A stretch of DNA of 39,277 bases from an uncultured Erysipelotrichaceae bacterium (GTDB lineage: Bacteria; Bacillota_I; Bacilli_A; Erysipelotrichales; Coprobacillaceae), in assembly GCA_910588075.1 (NCBI GenBank), contig CAJUOS010000015.1, positions 1 through 39,277 of the forward strand, given 5' to 3'. Below are positions 7,579 to 16,157 of the stretch, in pieces (position 1 is the stretch's first letter; each line of letters starts with the position of its first letter). The position numbers were made by a program, and so were the translations under genes. The notes under the pieces are model-generated. The model did not search any database. It was not told where the DNA came from and worked only from the letters and a program-made list of their open reading frames with translations.

Positions 7579-8316
7579 TTAAATTGTAAAATTCTCAACT
7601 AATTGTTCAATTTCATCATAAGAAAGTCCTATTTCCATCAAATATCCTCTACTACTTCCATAATGTTCTCTCAAATAATCAAGAAATTCCATCATATAAC
7701 GAGGTGATGATTTTAAATATTGTTTTGCTTCTTCATTATCCATCATTTTTGATAATTCTTCATTGATTTCCATATTATTTTCATATGATTCACTATAATC
7801 TTTCACAATATCATATTCATGACAACCAATAAGATCTAATAATAATGCAGCAGTCATTCCAGTACGATCTTTTCCAGCCGAACAATGAAACATAACGCCA
7901 TCATATGGATATTTTAAGAAAATATCAAAAATATCTTTAAATTTATTTTTCATACTTTCAAGCATATAAATATAGACACCACCTAAATCCTTATACTGCT
8001 TGACTTCATCAGGAACAATAGCAGCTGAAGAAGAGTCAAATAAATTAACTTCATAAAAATCTATATCTTGGATATTACAAAAAGGATTTTTTTGATGCTC
8101 TTTTTCAAAATCACTTCTTAAATCAATAACAGCTTTGATTCCATAGTCCTTTAAAAAATCAATATCATTTTCAGTAGCTTGTACAGGTGATGAAGCACGG
8201 ATATATTTATGAGCCCTACTATAAGTTCCACCTTGTGTTTCATATCCTCCAAGATCCCTTGTATTCACCATTTTTTCTAATGAAAGCATTCTTTCTTCTC
8301 TTGTCATATATAGCAT
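7579..8316 (-). CDS. Protein-tyrosine phosphatase (Y_phosphatase3 family)
   Basis: The active-site loop HCSAGKDRTG (Cys-x5-Arg) lies near residue 145. The N-terminal NTRDLGGY motif and a VIDLRSDFE strand are typical of the bacterial tyrosine/serine phosphatase family PF13350 (IphP/LipA-like, 240-260 residues; here 245). Such enzymes act on phosphotyrosine or phosphoinositides, and the substrate here is unknown. The start is ATG at 8316, with GGAG eight bases upstream; a longer frame from 8337 overlaps the upstream gene and lacks a site. It is the last of three genes (pdxK-type, radical SAM, phosphatase) spaced by -4 and +10 bases, so it is co-transcribed with them. No link between phosphatase and vitamin B6 chemistry is evident. 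Confidence 0.92.
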   Translation of the reverse strand: MLYMTREERMLSLEKMVNTRDLGGYETQGGTYSRAHKYIRASSPVQATENDIDFLKDYGIKAVIDLRSDFEKEHQKNPFCNIQDIDFYEVNLFDSSSAAIVPDEVKQYKDLGGVYIYMLESMKNKFKDIFDIFLKYPYDGVMFHCSAGKDRTGMTAALLLDLIGCHEYDIVKDYSESYENNMEINEELSKMMDNEEAKQYLKSSPRYMMEFLDYLREHYGSSRGYLMEIGLSYDEIEQLVENFTI

Positions 8317-8326
8317 TTTTATTCTC

Positions 8327-8968
8327 CTATTCCTCAAATGGACGCACTCTTAAATTGACACCTAAATCATCACAAATTTTTTGGCATTTTTTAATTTTTT
8401 CTTCACCAATAATATCAACGACACTTAAAACAACATGAGGAACATACTCTTTACAAGCAACAGCAAAATCTAACATAGCTTGATATGATTGTATTCCAAA
8501 ACGACTTCTAGTAAGAGCATAATATTCTTTTTCATCAGGTGCATTTAAACTAATAGAAATTGTATCAATTCTCCCTTTTAATAAAGGAGTAATATCTCTT
8601 TGATGAATTAAATTGGCTTGACCATTAGTATTGATACGAATTGGTAAATCTCTACGATAATGTTTTAAAATACCTGCAATTTGTACAATATCATCTACTC
8701 TCTCTAAAGGTTCTCCAAAGCCACAAAAAATCACTTCATTAAATTCATCTAAATCATATTTTTGAAATTCTTTAATGACTTCATCAACAGTTGGCTCTTC
8801 TTTTAGCCATAATGTATTTGATTCTGTCATTTCTTTTGTTTGTCTTAAACAAAATGTACATGCACAAGGGCAACGATTTGTAAGATTCACATAAACATTG
8901 ACACCTTTTAACGATTCTAATTCGCCAATATCAATATATCCATTTCCATGTAAAGTATATAATATCAT
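8327..8968 (-). CDS. TatD-associated radical SAM protein
   Basis: The radical-SAM cluster motif is CPCACTFC (Cys-x3-Cys-x2-Cys) near residue 33 after NLTNR, followed by a FCGFGEPL SAM-binding strand and a RINTNGQ strand. The short length (213) and the N-terminal LHGNGYIDI match the family usually found beside or fused to TatD nucleases (TIGR04038-like), whose reaction is not known. No tatD gene is in this window. The ATG overlaps the stop codon of the kinase gene in an ATGA and has GGAGAAG upstream, indicating translational coupling. Family confidence is high; function is unassigned. Confidence 0.85.
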   Translation of the reverse strand: MILYTLHGNGYIDIGELESLKGVNVYVNLTNRCPCACTFCLRQTKEMTESNTLWLKEEPTVDEVIKEFQKYDLDEFNEVIFCGFGEPLERVDDIVQIAGILKHYRRDLPIRINTNGQANLIHQRDITPLLKGRIDTISISLNAPDEKEYYALTRSRFGIQSYQAMLDFAVACKEYVPHVVLSVVDIIGEEKIKKCQKICDDLGVNLRVRPFEE

Positions 8969-9801
8969 AATTCTTCTCCTAACTCTGTCAAATATTCTTC
9001 AAAACACAATCCATAATGATGAGGAACTTTTATTTCTTCACAATAAGCAATACATCGTGAAGCAAATTTTGTTGCTTTTTTTACACTTTGATAAAAATTC
9101 AAACCATTTAAATAACTTCCTACAATAACAGAAGCAATAACATCTCCTGTTCCACAACGATCTTTACCAATGCGATCAACCATGACAATTTGGTAATCTT
9201 CCCCTTTATTATATATAAAATTTAAGATTTGTTTATCATTAAAAGGTATCCCTGTCACAACAATATGTGATGGTCCTTGTTTTGATAACTCTTGGCACAT
9301 CTCTTCTAATTCATCAAATGATGGTAATTTCATTGGATAAGGCTTTCCAACCAAAGTAACAAGTTCTGTCAAATTAGGTGTCATTAAATCAGCATATTGA
9401 ACCAATTCACGCATTTTTTCACACATTTCAGGTGTATATGTTGCATAAAGCTTGCCATGATCTCCCATGACTGGATCAACTAAAACAAAAGAATCTTCTT
9501 TTTTAAATCTTTGAATAAAATCAATAACAATATTGACTTGTTCTTTTGAACCTAAAAATCCAGTTGCTATAGCATCAAATTCTAAATCCAAATCTTTATA
9601 TGTTTGAATATAATCTTTCATTCTTGATGTATAATCATCAAAATAATAAATTGGAAACTGTGTATGTGTGGAAAGTATTGCTGTTGGAATAGGCACAGCC
9701 TGAATTTTCATAGCTGAAACAATAGGAGCCATTGCTGCAATAGAACATCTTCCAAATCCAGTTATATCATTGATTAATGCAATTCTTTTTTGTCGTTTCA
9801 C
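8965..9801 (-). CDS. Pyridoxal/pyridoxamine kinase, PdxK/PdxY type
   Basis: A ribokinase-fold kinase that phosphorylates the 5'-hydroxyl of vitamin B6 vitamers in salvage of pyridoxal phosphate. The sequence opens RIALINDITGFGRCS, as in PdxY-like enzymes. It has VLVDPVMGD in the middle (residues ~110), a TPNLTE strand, and the anion-hole/catalytic-base motif CGTGDV at about 220. The start is GTG at 9801 because AGAAGGTG lies just upstream; the ATG at 9825 overlaps a likely -10 box (TAGAAT), so it would not be in the mRNA. It is first of a three-gene operon with the radical SAM and phosphatase genes. Enzymes of this subgroup may also act on hydroxymethylpyrimidine, which sequence alone cannot exclude. 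Confidence 0.85.
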   Translation of the reverse strand: MKRQKRIALINDITGFGRCSIAAMAPIVSAMKIQAVPIPTAILSTHTQFPIYYFDDYTSRMKDYIQTYKDLDLEFDAIATGFLGSKEQVNIVIDFIQRFKKEDSFVLVDPVMGDHGKLYATYTPEMCEKMRELVQYADLMTPNLTELVTLVGKPYPMKLPSFDELEEMCQELSKQGPSHIVVTGIPFNDKQILNFIYNKGEDYQIVMVDRIGKDRCGTGDVIASVIVGSYLNGLNFYQSVKKATKFASRCIAYCEEIKVPHHYGLCFEEYLTELGEEL

Positions 9802-9823
9802 ATTTTCACCTTCTTTTTCCAAC

Positions 9824-9852
9824 ATTCTAGCACAAATTATCTCAAATGAGAA
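9824..9852 (-). promoter_or_regulatory. Promoter with overlapping palindrome, pdxK-type operon
   Basis: Minus strand: TTCTCA (9852-9847), a 17-base spacer, TAGAAT (9829-9824). A perfect 5-bp inverted repeat TCTCA-AA-TGAGA at 9840-9851 overlaps the -35 and lies between this operon and the divergent pentapeptide gene, so it could be an operator for either. Confidence 0.45.
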
Positions 9853-9864
9853 CTAATATATGAT

Positions 9865-10512
9865 ATGATATATATGGAGGTGATCTATATCATAACAAAA
9901 AATAATATTTATGAATTAGAAGATGCACATTTATCTGATGATATAAATAATGATTTTAATCAATACAAGCATTATCAAAATGATTGTCTTTTTGATAATC
10001 ATATACTTAATATTGAATTTAAAAATTGTTATTTTGAAGAATGTCAATTACAAGATATTTCTTTTGATAATTGTTTTTTTATCAATGTCACTTTTGAAAA
10101 TTGTGATTTATCTAACATTAAAATCAATTCATCTTTATTAAGAAATATTCAATTTTTAAATTGTAAACTATTAGGAACAGATTTTTCTGAATCATTATTT
10201 GATAATGCTCATATCAAAGATTCTGTATGCCGATTTGCTAATTTTTCTTTTATGAAAAATAAAAAAGTTTTATTTCAAAATTGTGATTTCACAAATGCGA
10301 GTATTATAGAAACTCAACTTAATAAAACTAGTTTTTTAGATTGTTGCTTTTCACAATGTGAAATACTCCATTCTTCATTATATAATCTTGATCTTTCAAG
10401 TTGTGATTTAAGAAACATTATCACATCTCCACAAGATATTACAGGAGCTATTATTGATGAATATCAAGCTTCTTCATTAATTCATTTACTCAAAGTCAAA
10501 ATAAAAGAATGA
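9865..10512 (+). CDS. Pentapeptide-repeat protein
   Basis: From about residue 45 to 195 the protein repeats a five-residue pattern with a central F or L and flanking N, D, C or S (for example FKNCY, FEECQ, FDNCF, FENCD, LSNIK, FLNCK, FTNAS, LSSCD, LRNII). This pattern predicts a right-handed quadrilateral beta-helix. Cysteines are unusually frequent at the second or third repeat position. Some family members mimic DNA and protect gyrase (Qnr, MfpA); most have no known role, and I assign none. A short C-terminal helix follows. The start is unclear: the excellent site GGAGGTGATC (9876-9885) lies after the two in-frame ATGs (9865, 9874) and is followed by ATC and ATA, not ATG. Confidence 0.85.
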   Translation: MIYMEVIYIITKNNIYELEDAHLSDDINNDFNQYKHYQNDCLFDNHILNIEFKNCYFEECQLQDISFDNCFFINVTFENCDLSNIKINSSLLRNIQFLNCKLLGTDFSESLFDNAHIKDSVCRFANFSFMKNKKVLFQNCDFTNASIIETQLNKTSFLDCCFSQCEILHSSLYNLDLSSCDLRNIITSPQDITGAIIDEYQASSLIHLLKVKIKE

Positions 10513-10547
10513 GATTCATTACCATGTTATTGAACTCATTCTTTTTC
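10503..10547. terminator. Bidirectional terminator, pentapeptide gene / MerR gene
   Basis: An 11-bp perfect stem (10503-10513 with 10535-10545) contains the plus-strand stop codon. It has U-rich runs on both sides, so it can serve both converging genes. Confidence 0.75.
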
Positions 10548-10573
10548 ATATTTTTATACTTTAAAGCTCTCAA

Positions 10574-11398
10574 CTATACACATCTTTTTATTGGATAACA
10601 TATTTCAGTTACAAATTCTTTTGGATTATCAGTCTGTAAATAACCCACATGATAAATAGAAAAATTAGGTCCACATATTTCATAATGATGTTCTGTAATC
10701 CAATGAGCAATACAATAAGATACATCAGTAATATGTTCATATTCTCCAGTAAATGTAATTGATGCAACTTGAATTTCAGGAATATGTTTAAACTTTATAT
10801 TTTCAGTATCTTCATAATAGCCTTTTACTTCTGTTCTAATTTCTACATCTACTTCACTTTCTTTATATCCAGAATCATGAAAAACAGCCATAACCAATCC
10901 ATTATCTACTCTTTCTATATTCATATTTAATTCTGCGATTTCATGATATAATCCTTGCCATAACAATCCTTCTTTATCATATGAAGGAATAATTTTTCTT
11001 TTACACATCATATATTTTGATGGTATGGTTTTTACTTCTACTTGATAATGTAACATAACATCCTCCTTTTTCATTTTTTCAATTGTTCTTGTTAAAGCTT
11101 TAATCTTTTCATTTATCTTTTCTTGTTCGATTTTTAAATCATGCAAATGAACTTGTAAATAATTTTCAATATCTTTATTTTCTTGAAATGTATGAAGAAT
11201 AAGTTTTATTTGTGAAGTATTAAATCCTAAATAACGTAAATATTGTAAGTGTGAGGCTTCTAATAATTGTTTAGAATCATAATAACGATATCCATTTTCT
11301 TTTATAATTATAGGTTTTAATATATCTTTATCATCATAAAATCTTAACATTCTTATACTTATTTGAGATAATTTTGAAAAATCTGAAATCTTTAACAT
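10574..11398 (-). CDS. MerR-family regulator with GyrI-like effector domain
   Basis: Residues 1-70 are a MerR winged helix-turn-helix (LKISDFSKLSQISIRMLRFYDD, then NGYRYY), followed by a coiled-coil dimerisation helix (about 75-115). A roughly 150-residue C-terminal domain of the GyrI/Rob type binds bulky amphipathic drugs in relatives such as BltR. The start at 11398 is set by the GGAGG at about 11406-11410; the longer frame from 11425 runs into its promoter. The promoter has the 19-bp spacer that MerR proteins act on, so autoregulation is very likely. No efflux gene is adjacent. It converges with the pentapeptide gene and shares its terminator. Confidence 0.92.
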   Translation of the reverse strand: MLKISDFSKLSQISIRMLRFYDDKDILKPIIIKENGYRYYDSKQLLEASHLQYLRYLGFNTSQIKLILHTFQENKDIENYLQVHLHDLKIEQEKINEKIKALTRTIEKMKKEDVMLHYQVEVKTIPSKYMMCKRKIIPSYDKEGLLWQGLYHEIAELNMNIERVDNGLVMAVFHDSGYKESEVDVEIRTEVKGYYEDTENIKFKHIPEIQVASITFTGEYEHITDVSYCIAHWITEHHYEICGPNFSIYHVGYLQTDNPKEFVTEICYPIKRCV

Positions 11399-11426
11399 AT
11401 GGAGGTCCTCCTTTGAGCTCATCATC

Positions 11427-11457
11427 AGTATAAACTATTACATCATGTAAGAGTCAA
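11427..11457 (-). promoter_or_regulatory. MerR-type promoter with 19-bp spacer and dyad
   Basis: Minus strand: TTGACT (11457-11452), a 19-base spacer (11451-11433), TATACT (11432-11427). A perfect 6-bp inverted repeat, TTACAT-C-ATGTAA on the plus strand (11438-11450), lies in the spacer. This is the standard arrangement bound and untwisted by MerR-family activators, here just upstream of a merR-type gene. Confidence 0.8.
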
Positions 11458-11460
11458 TAT

Positions 11461-11483
11461 AAAAAACGGAATTTCTTCCGTTT
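11461..11483 (-). terminator. proS terminator
   Basis: Directly after the proS stop codon on the minus strand is an 8-bp stem (11483-11476 with 11471-11464) with a GAAA tetraloop, followed by six U. It ends only a few bases before the -35 box of the next gene. Confidence 0.9.
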
Positions 11484-12923
11484 CTAATAAGCTCTTGCAA
11501 AATAAACAATATGTTTCGCTTCTTTACCACATATTGGACATACACCTGTTGCTTGTGTTTTGGTATCAATACAACGTGATGTAGCTGCTGTTTCTTCTTT
11601 AATTTTTAATTCACATTCTTCATCACCACACCAAGGCATTTTTACATATCCACCTTTTGTATTAAGAACATCCTTAAATTCTTCAAAAGTTGTAACATCA
11701 CTAATATGTTCATTTCTAAAAGTTAAAGCTTTTTGATACATTTCATCATGAATATCATCTAATAATTGCAAGATTGTTTGAGGTAGATTTTCATCTAATG
11801 ATAGAGTTATTTTTTCACCATTCACACGTTTTGCAACTACACATTGTCCATTTTGTAAATCTCTTGGACCAATCTCTAAACGTAGTGGCACTCCTCGCAT
11901 TTCTGCTTCTGAAAATTTCCATCCTGGTGATTTATCACTTGCATCTACTTTCACACGAATACCTGCATCTTTAAATTGTTGTTCTAATTCATAAGCTTTA
12001 TCTAAAATACCTTCTTTTTGTTGTTGAATTGGCATAATCATAACTTGTGTTGGAGCAACTCTTGGAGGTAGTACCAATCCATTATCATCTCCATGTACCA
12101 TAATAATCGCACCTAATAATCTTGTTGAAACTCCCCAAGATGTTTGATGAACATATTTTTGTTTGTTATCTTTATCTAAGAATTTCATATCAAATGCTTT
12201 TGCAAAGCCATCTCCAAAATAATGTGATGTTCCTGATTGAAGTGCTTTTCCATCATGCATTAATGCTTCAATTGTATATGTTTCCTCAGCTCCTGCAAAC
12301 TTTTCTCTTTCTGTTTTCTTTCCTGTTACCATTGGAATCGCTAAAAGTTCTCTTGCTGTTGTTTCATAAATATCTAACATACGCATTGTTTCTTGTCTAG
12401 CTTCCTCAGCTGTTGCATGAATTGTATGTCCTTCTTGCCATAAAAATTCAGAACCTCTCAAAAATGGTCTTGTTGTTTTTTCCCAACGAACAACACTACA
12501 CCATTGATTATATAATTTAGGTAAATCTCTATATGAATTAACTATTTTTGCATAATGTTCACAAAATAATGTTTCAGAAGTTGGGCGAATAACTAAATTT
12601 TCTTCTAAATTATCTAATCCCCCTCTTGTAACAACTGCACATTCAGGAGCAAATCCTTCAACATGATCTGCTTCTTTTTGTAGTAATGATTCAGGGATTA
12701 ACATCGGCATATAAACATTCTCATGTCCTGTTTCTTTAAATTTCTTATCCATATATGCTTGAATCATTTCCCATAAAGCATATCCATATGGACGATAGAT
12801 TATAAATCCTTTCACACTAGAATAATCCATTAATTCTGCTTTACGACAAACATCTGTATACCATTTCGCAAAGTCTTCATCTCTTGATGTTATTGCATCA
12901 TTTTTTACTTTATTATTTGCCAT
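11484..12923 (-). CDS. proS: Proline--tRNA ligase, short (archaeal/eukaryal) type
   Basis: Charges tRNA-Pro with proline; class II synthetase. The catalytic core shows motif 2 as RWEKTTRPFLRGSEFLWQEGH and motif 3 near LPPRVAP. There is no inserted editing (INS) domain. After the anticodon-binding domain comes a zinc-type C-terminal module (MPWCGDEEC and CPICGKEA) ending in FARAY, where the terminal Tyr is characteristic of this type. About 480 residues is the expected length. Start at the ATG at 12923: GGGG at 12931-12934 is seven bases away, whereas the ATG at 12927-12929 is too close to it. It is transcribed alone, with a terminator right after the stop codon. Confidence 0.96.
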   Translation of the reverse strand: MANNKVKNDAITSRDEDFAKWYTDVCRKAELMDYSSVKGFIIYRPYGYALWEMIQAYMDKKFKETGHENVYMPMLIPESLLQKEADHVEGFAPECAVVTRGGLDNLEENLVIRPTSETLFCEHYAKIVNSYRDLPKLYNQWCSVVRWEKTTRPFLRGSEFLWQEGHTIHATAEEARQETMRMLDIYETTARELLAIPMVTGKKTEREKFAGAEETYTIEALMHDGKALQSGTSHYFGDGFAKAFDMKFLDKDNKQKYVHQTSWGVSTRLLGAIIMVHGDDNGLVLPPRVAPTQVMIMPIQQQKEGILDKAYELEQQFKDAGIRVKVDASDKSPGWKFSEAEMRGVPLRLEIGPRDLQNGQCVVAKRVNGEKITLSLDENLPQTILQLLDDIHDEMYQKALTFRNEHISDVTTFEEFKDVLNTKGGYVKMPWCGDEECELKIKEETAATSRCIDTKTQATGVCPICGKEAKHIVYFARAY

Positions 12924-13034
12924 TTTCATACCCCTTTTCTCAAATATTTCTTTTACTATTATACAAGATTTTATCTAAAATGCAATCTCAACTCTATAAA
13001 ATCAATAATCATTATATATTCAAATTTAAAGTTT

Positions 13035-13062
13035 AAAAATGATACATTAAAGTATCATTTTT
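13035..13062 (-). terminator. sbcC terminator
   Basis: A perfect 11-bp stem with a 6-base loop and A/U flanks follows the sbcC stop codon by 35 bases. It is symmetric enough to work on either strand, but only the sbcC side faces it. Confidence 0.75.
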
Positions 13063-13097
13063 AATAGACTTATATTTTTAATTCATCTTATATAATT

Positions 13098-16000
13098 CTA
13101 ATCTTTTTCAATATGCAAAAGACTCCCTTTTTGTGATTTCTCTACAACAATTTGTGTAGATATTCTTTCTTTTAATTCTCTAACATGTGAAATAATACCA
13201 ATGACTTTATTATCATTTTTTAAATCAAGTAAAACAGCTAAAGCCTGATCTAATGATTCACTATCTAAAGAACCAAAGCCTTCATCAATAAACAAAGTAT
13301 TTAATTCAATACCTCCTGCATAACTTTGAATCATTGAGGATAACCCTAATGCTAAAGCTAATGCAGCCTTAAAAGATTCTCCTCCAGATAATGATTGGAT
13401 ATCTCTCATTACACCTGTTTCGTAATCTAATACACTTAAATCTAATCCTTGTTGCTTAGAACCTTTCACTTCTTGTTTTCGATAGAGTGCAAATCTTCCT
13501 TGACTCATTTTCAATAATTCTACATTAGCATATTCTAAAATATGTTCAAAATAAGAAGATAGTACATACCTTTCAAAAGACATTCTTTGTGTATTTTTAC
13601 CTACTGAATAATCATAAAGATCTTGATATAACGTATATTGATGAAAAATATCTTGATTCTTTGTAAAGACCTTTTCAATTTCTTTAATAAGAGAGTCATT
13701 TTGTTGGTAAAGAACATGCTTTTCATTCATCATCTGAAAAGTTTGATCTCTTTTTTCTTCAAGAATAGAAAGTTTCTCTTTTTCAAAAGATAAATCAATA
13801 ATTTTTAAATCTTTATATTGATCTAATTTTTGTAAATGAGACAATAAAGTTCTTTCTTCAATACAATATTCTTGATATTGTTTTTCTATAAAATCTAATT
13901 GATCTAATTGATGCAAATAACTCTGATATTCTTCTTGATTATCAAAACAATGATTTATAAAAATACCATAATCATTTTTTCTTTGTTCAAATAAAACCTC
14001 TAATGTTTGCTTATCATTTTCTAATTGAAGAATATTTTGTTTCATAAGAGCAAGTTCTTCTTGTTGGTGATGATAATTTTCATCAATATGTTGTATCTTT
14101 TGATTAAGTTCTTTTAATTGTCCTTGTTTTTCTTGAATGATTACTTGATAATCTGTTGAAACATCATTATTTAATGATTCCATTCTTGCTTTTAAATCTG
14201 TTAATTTTTTTTCTTGGTCATGAATATCTTGAAGATATTTTTCTAATTGTTGAGTTTGTTGATGGTATTCTATTCCATCTTTCTTTAAAGAATTTTGAAT
14301 TTTCTTTAGATATTCTATTTCAGTATATTGTTTTTGATAAATCTTTTTTTGTTCTTTTGTTAATTGAATAATATTTGATAATAAATGAATAAAAACTTCT
14401 TTAGATAATTCATCATCTATTAGTAATTGTTTTTTATAAACATCTATTTTCGTTTTAATCCTTTGAATTTGTTCATTTTGTAATAATACTTCATGATAAG
14501 TATCTTCTTTTGCTTCCTTTGCCTTTTCTACATCTTGTGCTAATTTTTCTAATTCACCTGATGTTAAAACTTGTGTAGAAAGCTGTGCCAAAGTTGGATG
14601 ATGAAGAGAACCACATACTGGACATGGTTGACCTTCTTGAAGATGTAAGGCCAAAATACCTGCTTGTTGGTGCTTGAATTTTTCATCTTCTTGTTGATAT
14701 TGTTGGAATAATGTTTGGTATTCTTGATCTTTTTTCTGATATTTTTGAGCAAGTTCATAATGTTTATCTTGATAATCTTTATATTGATCATATGATTCAC
14801 TTAAATCATGAATAGATATTCTACGTTGGTTTGTTTCTTTAGCAATCTGATCCATCTTCTCTAACTCTAACTGTAATTGGGGCAATTTATCAACATTATC
14901 TTGATCTCTTTCCATACGTTTATTTAATTGTTGATTTAATTGAAAAAGTTCATCATATTGTTCTTTTTTCTTTTGATAATCAGTTTTTATTCTTTGATAT
15001 TCTATACTTAATTTTTGATAATTTTCTTGTTTTTCTAATAATTGTTTCAATTGATGAATATCTAAAATATATTGTTCTCTTTGATTTCTTAATTGATTAA
15101 GTTGTTGATAGTCTTGTTTGATTTGATTAAATTGATATTGCGCTTTTTCTTGATTATGCAACATCTTTTGTAACTCTTTTTGATTCTTCTCTAAATCTTT
15201 TTTTGTATTTTGATATTGATAAATCATTGTTTGATTTTCTTGAATCATTTTTAGTTTTTGTATATCTTGATTATATTTTACCATGGCATCTTTTTGTTTA
15301 AGATGTTTTTGATATTCTAATAATGTGCTTTGATATTCTAAAATATTTTGATTATGTTTCTCTTTTTGAAAATATTCTTGTGATAACTGATTATAATTAT
15401 CTTTATGTTCTAAATACTTGTCTTTTAATCCTTGATACTCTTGTTGTAATTTTTGATTTTCATTTTTAGCATCATCTATATAAAAAGGATGAAAGCCATC
15501 TTGATATAAATCCATAAACTCTTTAGGGAATGAAAGGAGTTGATATTGTGAGATAAGTTTTTCTCTTGATAATGAATATTGTTCTTTTAATTCTTTTGTT
15601 TTTTGTCTTAATAACTCTTCAAATTGAACAAGTGATTCTGTATGAAAAATATGTCTTAATACCTTTTCTCTTTCTTCACTACTAGCATAGATTAACTTCG
15701 TAAACTCTCCTTGTGCAATCATAACAATTTGTTTAAATTGATGAACATCAACTCCTAACAATTGTCTGATTTTTTGGTTTACTTCTTTAACTCCTTCAAT
15801 AGTATGTCCATCATACATCAAATAAGCATTTGCAACCTTAGGTGTTTTATATCCTTGGCGTAGATATGTTGGTGAACGTTTAACTGTGTATAATTGTTGA
15901 TGAAGTTCAAACGTTAATTCTACATATGTTTCTTCTTGAGCATGCGCATAATCACTACGAAAATGATTTTGACTTCTCTCACTACCACTTGCACTACCAT

Positions 16001-16157
16001 ATAAAGCAAAAGTAATTGCATCAAAAATTGTCGTTTTTCCTGCTCCAGTTGGACCACTAATCAAATAAAGACCATGATCTATCATATTTTCAAAATCTAT
16101 AATCGTTTGTTGATGATAAGTAGAAAAAGCATTCATTGTGAGTTTAATGAGTTTCAT
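13098..16157 (-). CDS. sbcC: SbcC, ATPase subunit of the SbcCD nuclease (Rad50-like)
   Basis: With SbcD it cuts hairpins and blocked DNA ends during repair. The N-terminal ATPase half has Walker A GPTGAGKT at residues 35-42. It is followed by about 450 residues of glutamine- and lysine-rich coiled coil, the zinc hook CPVC at 512-515 (almost exactly mid-protein), a returning coiled coil, then the LSGGES signature and Walker B LFIDEGFGSLD near the C-terminus. The 1019-residue length is normal. The start is ATG at 16157, since AGGTGA lies six bases upstream; a GTG at 16166 has no site. It overlaps the sbcD stop codon by 14 bases, indicating coupled translation. Confidence 0.96.
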   Translation of the reverse strand: MKLIKLTMNAFSTYHQQTIIDFENMIDHGLYLISGPTGAGKTTIFDAITFALYGSASGSERSQNHFRSDYAHAQEETYVELTFELHQQLYTVKRSPTYLRQGYKTPKVANAYLMYDGHTIEGVKEVNQKIRQLLGVDVHQFKQIVMIAQGEFTKLIYASSEEREKVLRHIFHTESLVQFEELLRQKTKELKEQYSLSREKLISQYQLLSFPKEFMDLYQDGFHPFYIDDAKNENQKLQQEYQGLKDKYLEHKDNYNQLSQEYFQKEKHNQNILEYQSTLLEYQKHLKQKDAMVKYNQDIQKLKMIQENQTMIYQYQNTKKDLEKNQKELQKMLHNQEKAQYQFNQIKQDYQQLNQLRNQREQYILDIHQLKQLLEKQENYQKLSIEYQRIKTDYQKKKEQYDELFQLNQQLNKRMERDQDNVDKLPQLQLELEKMDQIAKETNQRRISIHDLSESYDQYKDYQDKHYELAQKYQKKDQEYQTLFQQYQQEDEKFKHQQAGILALHLQEGQPCPVCGSLHHPTLAQLSTQVLTSGELEKLAQDVEKAKEAKEDTYHEVLLQNEQIQRIKTKIDVYKKQLLIDDELSKEVFIHLLSNIIQLTKEQKKIYQKQYTEIEYLKKIQNSLKKDGIEYHQQTQQLEKYLQDIHDQEKKLTDLKARMESLNNDVSTDYQVIIQEKQGQLKELNQKIQHIDENYHHQQEELALMKQNILQLENDKQTLEVLFEQRKNDYGIFINHCFDNQEEYQSYLHQLDQLDFIEKQYQEYCIEERTLLSHLQKLDQYKDLKIIDLSFEKEKLSILEEKRDQTFQMMNEKHVLYQQNDSLIKEIEKVFTKNQDIFHQYTLYQDLYDYSVGKNTQRMSFERYVLSSYFEHILEYANVELLKMSQGRFALYRKQEVKGSKQQGLDLSVLDYETGVMRDIQSLSGGESFKAALALALGLSSMIQSYAGGIELNTLFIDEGFGSLDSESLDQALAVLLDLKNDNKVIGIISHVRELKERISTQIVVEKSQKGSLLHIEKD

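Noticed and set aside
9950..10141. Alternative frame inside the pentapeptide gene
   Set aside because: Low-complexity Ile/Leu product created by the AT-rich repeats; the other frame shows clear pentapeptide structure.
10021..10480. Periodic DNA pattern that could be taken for a tandem or CRISPR-like repeat
   Set aside because: Period arises from pentapeptide codons; units are not identical and have no spacer structure. No CRISPR array is present in the window.
14564..14800. Second minus-strand frame inside sbcC
   Set aside because: Lies in the coiled-coil region of sbcC, Asn/Lys-rich, no site; a shadow.
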